Shown: positions 59,280 to 64,000 of the stretch, piece by piece
How the letters are laid out: each line of letters begins with the position of its first letter
Position numbering within the stretch: position 1 is the first letter of the stretch
Source: Legionella sp.
Lineage (GTDB): Bacteria > Pseudomonadota > Gammaproteobacteria > Legionellales > Legionellaceae
Assembly: GCA_002786165.1 (NCBI GenBank)
Contig: PEQK01000004.1
Location: 1 to 64,000 of the forward strand
Direction of reading: 5' to 3'
DNA length: 64,000 nucleotides
Made by a program: the position numbers and the translations under genes
The notes under the pieces: model-generated
Database searches by the model: none
What the model was told of the DNA's origin: nothing
What the model saw: only the letters and a program-made list of their open reading frames with translations

Positions 59280-60206
59280 ATGTTAAAAAACATTCTACGC
59301 ACCCTTATTTTTTCTTTCAGCATAACTTGCCCCATGTTTGTATCCGCTTTAGAGATAAGTAGTCTTCCTGACTCTTTTCACATTAAAACCAATACCAATT
59401 GTCCTGGGGGTTGTTTTTCTTTGACCAGTCAGAACCAACTGATAGGAGAATTGCTCTTAGTTCCTAGAAAAACAGGAACCTATGTGTATGTAAATGGACA
59501 AAATCAACCGCAACTATTTTTGAGGTTAGTGTCAGCATCAAGCTATACTGGGCTGCTATACTTCGATATGTTAGATACCCATAAGGAAACCATTGCCCGA
59601 CTCATGGTCAGAGCAAATCCTAAAAGTGGCCAATTAATGGGTTTTGTTGTATACACCCAGGATTATAAAACACTTTTGGTCACCGGATCGACAAATCTTT
59701 TTGGAACAAAACATACAATTTATGCAAAAAACTCTTGGCATGAACTTGCTACCTTATCTCGTCCTTTATTTACATGGAGCCGTGATGCAGATGTCACTGT
59801 CCTTGATCAAGCAGGCTTAGAAGTCTTATCCAACATCAACCCACATCTGTTACCTGCAATACTCGCATTCTACTGCAGTCATCATTCGCTTAGTGTTGAC
59901 GCGCCTGAACCCTCGAATGCGCCTGACTCTTTGCAACTGTTACAAAACAAACTAGATGCTGTAGCCCAAGAGAGGGGATTTTCAAAAAACAATCCGGCTG
60001 TCTCGGAGGAAAAACTCAAGGCAACTGTGGAAATGATGCATCAAAAATACCAGCAAATATATGATGATACATTGCTAAGCGAAGAAGAAAAAATCAAGCA
60101 ATTTGTCAATTTTGGCTGTGAACTCATTCAATCACATACGTTTCAGCCTGCTGAGGAAAACGCCATTATTCAATTCCTTTCAGAGCGATTGGCGCAGCGC
60201 CTCTAG
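59280..60206 (+). CDS. Unknown exported protein, beta-rich
   Basis: 308 residues with a signal peptide (ILRTLIFSFSITCPMFVSA, cut near residue 24). Residues about 25-190 alternate in beta-strand fashion: FHIKTNTNCPGGCFSL, YTGLLYFDMLDTHKETIARL, and GTKHTIYAKNSWHELATLSRP. This order faintly recalls Tubby/LURP-like barrels, but no signature is decisive. Residues about 215-308 are helical and charged. No lipobox. It begins an accessory stretch after the rpmH operon. Confidence 0.72.
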   Translation: MLKNILRTLIFSFSITCPMFVSALEISSLPDSFHIKTNTNCPGGCFSLTSQNQLIGELLLVPRKTGTYVYVNGQNQPQLFLRLVSASSYTGLLYFDMLDTHKETIARLMVRANPKSGQLMGFVVYTQDYKTLLVTGSTNLFGTKHTIYAKNSWHELATLSRPLFTWSRDADVTVLDQAGLEVLSNINPHLLPAILAFYCSHHSLSVDAPEPSNAPDSLQLLQNKLDAVAQERGFSKNNPAVSEEKLKATVEMMHQKYQQIYDDTLLSEEEKIKQFVNFGCELIQSHTFQPAEENAIIQFLSERLAQRL

Positions 60207-60247
60207 CTCCATAAAATAAGTCCTCTGCCATCCCCTCAAACATGCTC

Positions 60248-60271
60248 TCATTCCTGTCTCGGCAGGAATGA
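60248..60271. repeat. Extragenic palindrome TCATTCCTG/CAGGAATGA
   Basis: TCATTCCTG (60248-60256) and CAGGAATGA (60263-60271) with loop TCTCGG. It lies 40 bases after the previous stop. It resembles the widespread CATTCC/GGAATG type of extragenic palindrome, and may serve as a terminator. Confidence 0.6.
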
Positions 60272-60300
60272 TGTTACTTTATAGGGCAATCTGATTTTTG

Positions 60301-60329
60301 TTGAAAAAATGATCACAATCCTGTATAAT
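60301..60329 (+). promoter_or_regulatory. Promoter of the 153-residue protein gene
   Basis: TTGAAA (60301-60306), 17-base spacer, TATAAT (60324-60329), about 93 bases before the ATG. A strong match, giving a leader of about 85 bases. Confidence 0.7.
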
Positions 60330-60422
60330 GACTCACAAAGAAAAAACCAACCTCAGACTAAAGGAATAATAACAACATCAATGGAATAAGAGGTCCAAAT
60401 AGCCTTATCAAGGAGCTATCTT

Positions 60423-60884
60423 ATGACATTTTATGCTGCAATTCATCGTCCTATTGTCGCATTTTACGATCGTGAACAAAGACGTATTGTGTCTAGTGAA
60501 TTAAATGCAACCACTGTACACAACTATTTTAATGACCAACCCAGCATTTTATTATCCACCGATCCGGAAATTGCCAAAACAGCCGCGCAAACCAATCCTC
60601 AAACACCACCCCATCATTCAAAAATAATGGGTGGGTTTTTTAATAGCCAGCCAGACCGATATCATCAAAGAATCATCCATGTCACTATTATGTACGAAGT
60701 CCATTCGTCGAGCTTATCGTATTCTCCAGAACAGGCAGGGGAATTTAGCATAGAAGCTACGGACACACTGAAGCAATCGTTGATGATCAAAAAAGCTTCG
60801 GCAGAGAATTTGTATACCTATTATGATGAAGAAACCACAGAACATCATAATAATAAAATATGGGCTGCTCGGAACGTGGTTTGA
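60423..60884 (+). CDS. Unknown small protein
   Basis: 153 residues, not recognised. It follows a perfect AAGGAG ribosome-binding site and a good promoter, so it is very likely expressed. No signal peptide or membrane segment. The composition is polar, rich in His, Tyr, Ser and Thr; residues about 55-75 are Pro/His/Thr-rich. The stop codon lies inside a ten-pair hairpin. Confidence 0.75.
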   Translation: MTFYAAIHRPIVAFYDREQRRIVSSELNATTVHNYFNDQPSILLSTDPEIAKTAAQTNPQTPPHHSKIMGGFFNSQPDRYHQRIIHVTIMYEVHSSSLSYSPEQAGEFSIEATDTLKQSLMIKKASAENLYTYYDEETTEHHNNKIWAARNVV

Positions 60885-60897
60885 GTCAACCACGTTC
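60872..60897. terminator. Bidirectional hairpin at the stop of the 153-residue gene
   Basis: GAACGTGGTT (60872-60881) and AACCACGTTC (60888-60897) pair perfectly; the TGA stop opens the six-base loop. It separates two converging genes. Confidence 0.65.
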
Positions 60898-60920
60898 TTG
60901 CAGACAGATCAGAAAAGAGT

Positions 60921-61817
60921 TTAACGCACTATAGGCGGCTCGTAGGAGCTCTTAGCGTTTATCGGATTTTCGACAGAAGTCCGAGATACTTCTTTAGATT
61001 TACTACCACCAAATAAACCGCAACAACTGGGACTAGCAGGTCGACTCACGGGCTTTGCTGCCTCTTTCACTGGCACTGCATCATTCACATTGCTGGCCAC
61101 AATAGCCACGGGTGTAGCTTCCTGGATTTTGCGATTGACACGTTCTAACGAGCTTTTCGCCGCAAGAAGTTGAGGATGATTCATATTTTGAGAAAAAATA
61201 GTGCGACAATTTTTCAAAGCATTTGTAAAACATGTTTTTGCGTCTGCTAGATTGCCCAATGCTTCATACACTAGTCCTAACCGCTGAAAAATACTAGCGA
61301 TTTTGGTTAGCCATGGTCCTTCTGTATCTATAGATTGATACATGGGCAACGCTTCAATAAAATGATGCAATGCCATTTCATGGTTTTTTTGAGCATCATA
61401 ATTCAAACCTAAATGATAGTGTCTTTCTGCACCGCACTCAGTTGTGTCTTCTTCATCAAAGTCGCTATATTGCTTGAAAGCTTGCTGAAAACAATTGATA
61501 GCCTCTGATTCATGACCTTGCTTTCTATAACTCTCCCCCAAATAATTCAGCACTTTTGCTATCTCAGGGTAAAGCTCTTGTTGTAAGGTGTCATCGTTAT
61601 GAACTTCCGCTTCTGCTAAGATCTCTCGGAGCTTCTCTAAGGAATCACTAAAGCATTCAATAGCCTTTTCGTGGTTTTCTTGCTCATCAAATTTCAAACC
61701 ATTATTGTATGCATCAGTAGGAGCATCGAAGACGCTGACATCACTCTCGGTGACAAAACTATCATCCAAAGAGGGGGGGGGCATGTGGTTATGACTAGGG
61801 GTTGTTCTTGTACTCAT
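60921..61817 (-). CDS. TPR protein with C9 tract near its start
   Basis: 298 residues from the ATG at 61817 (AGGAAT upstream). After a polar 40-residue N-terminus come four tetratricopeptide repeats (about residues 37-195), each with the A-x3-LG-x2-Y / A-x3-F pattern, so it is a protein-binding scaffold. The C-terminal 80 residues are disordered and contain SCCGLFGGSKSK, which could be lipidated in a host cell, but this is speculation. Codons 13-15 (PPP) are encoded by nine C in a row; loss or gain of one C stops translation after 4 or about 26 more codons, so the gene may be phase variable. No signal peptide. Confidence 0.82.
   Translation of the reverse strand: MSTRTTPSHNHMPPPSLDDSFVTESDVSVFDAPTDAYNNGLKFDEQENHEKAIECFSDSLEKLREILAEAEVHNDDTLQQELYPEIAKVLNYLGESYRKQGHESEAINCFQQAFKQYSDFDEEDTTECGAERHYHLGLNYDAQKNHEMALHHFIEALPMYQSIDTEGPWLTKIASIFQRLGLVYEALGNLADAKTCFTNALKNCRTIFSQNMNHPQLLAAKSSLERVNRKIQEATPVAIVASNVNDAVPVKEAAKPVSRPASPSCCGLFGGSKSKEVSRTSVENPINAKSSYEPPIVR
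61773..61781 (-). repeat. C9 homopolymer tract in the TPR gene
   Basis: Nine consecutive G on the plus strand (nine C in the mRNA) at codons 13-15 of the TPR gene. It is the longest G/C run noticed in the window. With C8 the frame ends at a TGA after ATG GTT; with C10 it ends at GGA TGA. A likely slippage site. Confidence 0.7.
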
Positions 61818-62109
61818 TTTAGTATTCCTATGATATTTATTGTCATTATTGGTCAATTAGAAAATAGTGCTCAACGCAAATATATACTCAAATATAGTCA
61901 CATATAGCACAATAAATAATCCTTCATATTAGAAAGTCTCGATTTTCTTTCCATGGCCCTACAAAACCCTGAAAGAGCATTAATTGCTCATTTCAAAAAA
62001 AATGAAGCTCAATTATACCACAAACTAAGGATAATTTTTATCAAAATGCTTGATTATAAGTAGAGAAATGATTAACGTGTGGCCTGAAATTATGACTCAA
62101 GAGGTTGGT
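61818..62109. other. Divergent control region, TPR gene and GTPase gene
   Basis: 292 AT-rich bases between two divergent accessory genes. No gene and no convincing -35/-10 pair; a TTTCAA near 61991 with TTATAC near 62013 (16-base spacer) is the best candidate for the rightward gene. Confidence 0.4.
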
Positions 62110-63324
62110 ATGAAATATCACATCGCTATTGTAGGACCTGCAGCTGTAGGAAAAAATGAAATAGTAAAACAATTCTTAAAAGAACCATTTGAAGCTGAAT
62201 ATAATCAATCCATCGGTACAGAAATCAAAGTAAAAGAATACAAAAAAACTGAGAACGATTCGATCCCAGTACAATATTCGATCATTAGTCCACGTACAAC
62301 AGCAATCGCTGCTCGATCATCTATAGAGAAATCCCACAAAATTTGTGTGGTCTTTGATGTAACAGACAAAATGTGGCAACAAACGGTGGAAGACACTCTA
62401 AATAAATATAAAGAATATATTCCTGAGGCAACCCAAATTATTATTATTGGTACTAAATCTGATGATGCAGATACCCCATCTAAAATTTATTTAAAAGCCC
62501 AGCAATATGCTAGAAAGCATTCATATGCCCATGCCGAAGTCTCATCCTTATCAGCTAAAGGTTTTGATATACTAGAAGATCAACTAATAAATGGTTTTAC
62601 AAGCATTTCTTACGTAGATCAGAGCACTATTAAAGCGCCTGATGCAATTCAAAGAACAAGAAAATTAAGAAACAGACGTCTGTCTTCAGGATCTATGTCT
62701 ATTAATTCGGATATATTTAAGGAATTTGATCAAATATCTTCTGAAGCACTCAATGATAACGTAGAATTTCAAGAAGAAGTAGCACTGAGCACATCACCAG
62801 CTCGCAACAAAGTTCAAGCATACATCCAACCCATTAATGGCTCTAGAAAGTCAAAACAAGCCGGAGAATCTGATTTTTCTGAAGATGAATCTGTACATGG
62901 AACTGTTATTCCAAGCACCCCAACTGCTTCTAGCACGCTGGTACGACAGCAAGCACCCCAACCCCCTACTTACCTCTCAACCGCCCTACGCCTAGCAGCC
63001 ATAGCCATCATGTTGGCAGGCTTAGTCAGCATCATTTATTTCATCATGCTTGCCGCAAGCACCATAGGCACCCCAGTACTGACAGCAATGATGGAGCATC
63101 TGGTAGGTACTGCTGGCGGATTATTTGGCGTGAGTGCAGCAACAAGTATCGCAACATTTAGCAATACCTGTATCTCCATCGGAATAAGCGCAGAAAACGC
63201 CACAGCAGCGCTTGGTGTCATCCATGGCGTGGCTATGATAAGCGGTGGATATGGCTTATTTAGCCGAGCCACCAAACCATCAGACCCCGTTGAACCGGCT
63301 CTCATGCCAGCAGCATCGTTCTAA
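62110..63324 (+). CDS. Rab-like small GTPase with GKN P-loop and membrane tail
   Basis: 404 residues; the ATG at 62110 is fixed by GAGG five bases upstream. Residues 3-165 read like a Ras/Rab GTPase: P-loop GPAAVGKN (9-16), switch-I-like YNQSIGTEIKVKEY (31-44), FDVTD (82-86), TKSD (115-118) and SAK (148-150). Two anomalies stand out. The P-loop Ser/Thr that binds magnesium is Asn16, the change of Ras S17N, and the DxxG of switch II is missing (ISPRTT in its place). A basic stretch (182-190) and a disordered Ser-rich linker follow, then hydrophobic segments near 292-316, 330-356 and 364-384. There is no CaaX end. It looks like a eukaryotic-type GTPase fused to a membrane anchor, probably a host-directed effector. 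Secretion is not shown. Confidence 0.82.
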   Translation: MKYHIAIVGPAAVGKNEIVKQFLKEPFEAEYNQSIGTEIKVKEYKKTENDSIPVQYSIISPRTTAIAARSSIEKSHKICVVFDVTDKMWQQTVEDTLNKYKEYIPEATQIIIIGTKSDDADTPSKIYLKAQQYARKHSYAHAEVSSLSAKGFDILEDQLINGFTSISYVDQSTIKAPDAIQRTRKLRNRRLSSGSMSINSDIFKEFDQISSEALNDNVEFQEEVALSTSPARNKVQAYIQPINGSRKSKQAGESDFSEDESVHGTVIPSTPTASSTLVRQQAPQPPTYLSTALRLAAIAIMLAGLVSIIYFIMLAASTIGTPVLTAMMEHLVGTAGGLFGVSAATSIATFSNTCISIGISAENATAALGVIHGVAMISGGYGLFSRATKPSDPVEPALMPAASF

Positions 63325-63389
63325 TGTAGATTGGGCCGTTTGGCCCAACACATACATGCAACCGTTGGGCCAAACGGCCCAACCTACAT
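63324..63389. terminator. 26-base inverted repeat between converging genes
   Basis: Arms 63324-63349 and 63364-63389 are complementary except for one A-C pair, loop of 14 bases. Each arm is itself a hairpin (TTGGGCC-GTTT-GGCCCAA). It starts at the stop codon of the GTPase gene. Its text resembles the TAGGTTGGGC type of dispersed extragenic repeat. Confidence 0.75.
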
Positions 63390-64000
63390 CAAGCAAAGCC
63401 CCGCAGCAAAGATTACATACAACACGCCAAAATAAGACAAGCGAACAGCACTCAATGCACTTTTTCTTAATAACACATATAAGCCCAAGATCGACACCAA
63501 TGTAATGATCGCTGCCCAGACCAACGCTTTATCAAGTATCCAAGGCGTACATAAAATCCCTAATGCACTGGGGATGGTCGCTTGAATCATCATTGCACCA
63601 CTGATATTCGCCAATGCCAAAATATGCTTTCCCTGACGCACCCAAATCACTGCATTCATAATCTCTGGCAGTTCGGTCGCAATAGGACTTAAAAGCAAAG
63701 CCACCATTTGAGGCGGCAGACCCAACAAAGGTCCAATGAGTTCCAATTGATGAATAAATACCTGCGAGCTAAAAAAAATAATAACCAGAGCCAGTCCAGT
63801 TTGGAGCAATATCCACCCTTGTGAGGGCATATGATCATGCACTCTAATCTTCAAAGGCTCTAAGACATCCAAATGATCTGGATCATCATCACCTGTCAAT
63901 TCTTGTCTCACATAAGCAGCATAAGCCAAAACAAACAAAATACTGAGCCATGGCTTTACCACAAACACAACCAATCCCAGTAGAATTTTGAAGATAAAAA
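63384..64000 (-). CDS. Sodium/calcium exchanger family protein (partial)
   Basis: C-terminal part of a CaCA-family cation antiporter. The frame stays open to the right edge, so the N-terminus lies outside the window. The visible 205 residues include the alpha-repeat LSPIATELPEIMNAV (in place of the usual GTSLPEL form) followed by ANISGAMMIQATIP, and five or six membrane segments separated by a charged loop (TGDDDPDHLD). Substrate cation unknown. Its stop lies in the right arm of the inverted repeat. Confidence 0.85.
   Translation of the reverse strand, partial: FIFKILLGLVVFVVKPWLSILFVLAYAAYVRQELTGDDDPDHLDVLEPLKIRVHDHMPSQGWILLQTGLALVIIFFSSQVFIHQLELIGPLLGLPPQMVALLLSPIATELPEIMNAVIWVRQGKHILALANISGAMMIQATIPSALGILCTPWILDKALVWAAIITLVSILGLYVLLRKSALSAVRLSYFGVLYVIFAAGLCLM

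Noticed and set aside
61671-61907. 78-codon rightward frame opposite the start of the TPR gene
   Set aside because: Antisense shadow without SD; the TPR frame shows clear repeats.

Overview
The window is chromosomal DNA of a gammaproteobacterium, most likely of the order Legionellales (relatives of Legionella, Coxiella, Berkiella). Operon layouts are gammaproteobacterial: tRNA-fMet/rimP/nusA/infB/rbfA/truB, ffs/dnaX/ybaB/recR, ffh/rpsP/rimM/trmD/rplS and rpmH/rnpA/yidD/yidC/mnmE. The envelope genes point to Legionellales: a Legionella-type major outer-membrane protein with conserved N-terminal cysteines and an LbtU-like porin with an N-terminal coiled coil. Large unrecognised soluble or membrane proteins, eukaryote-like domains and a Rab-like GTPase suggest a host-associated life. 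The genus cannot be fixed from sequence reading alone.

Layout. 0-1.2 kb: unknown protein with a degenerate J-domain-like segment. 1.3-10.9 kb: def-fmt-rsmB converging on a leftward nusA operon headed by initiator tRNA. 11.1-14.8 kb: family 4 uracil-DNA glycosylase, SRP RNA, dnaX-ybaB-recR. 14.9-18.4 kb: an 1180-residue unknown protein with an internal repeat and basic tail. 18.5-23.3 kb: CorB-like transporter divergent from ffh and the rpsP operon. 23.6-30.9 kb: purine permease, double GNAT, ketoacyl-ACP synthase, lpxD, polA. 30.9-33.7 kb: cystathionine beta-synthase-like enzyme, DOT1-like methyltransferase, ihfB, dcd. 33.7-37 kb: two outer-membrane proteins. 37.3-42.4 kb: pyrC, rnt, an oxidative-stress group (peroxiredoxin, grxD, sodB), phytochelatin synthase-like protein, TauE/SafE exporter. 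42.4-58.9 kb: a leftward block mixing the dolP-diaA-yraN-lpoA/rsmI neighbourhood with the origin-linked genes parAB, rsmG, mnmG, mnmE, yidC, yidD, rnpA, rpmH, plus two paralogous polytopic membrane proteins. 59.2-63.3 kb: four unusual genes (secreted beta-rich protein, small unknown, TPR protein with a C9 tract, Rab-like GTPase with membrane tail). 63.4-64 kb: the 3' part of a cation antiporter.

Most of the window is information-processing and cell-maintenance machinery in compact operons with ATGA-type overlaps. Accessory genes sit singly between these operons. Convergent gene pairs are usually separated by one perfect hairpin without a long T-run. The best candidates for undescribed biology are the Rab-like GTPase whose P-loop ends in GKN, the TPR gene with a C9 tract, the two paralogous membrane proteins, the J-domain-like protein and the 1180-residue protein. 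No CRISPR array, transposase, prophage or rRNA gene was seen. Start sites were revised from ribosome-binding sites and family lengths where stated.
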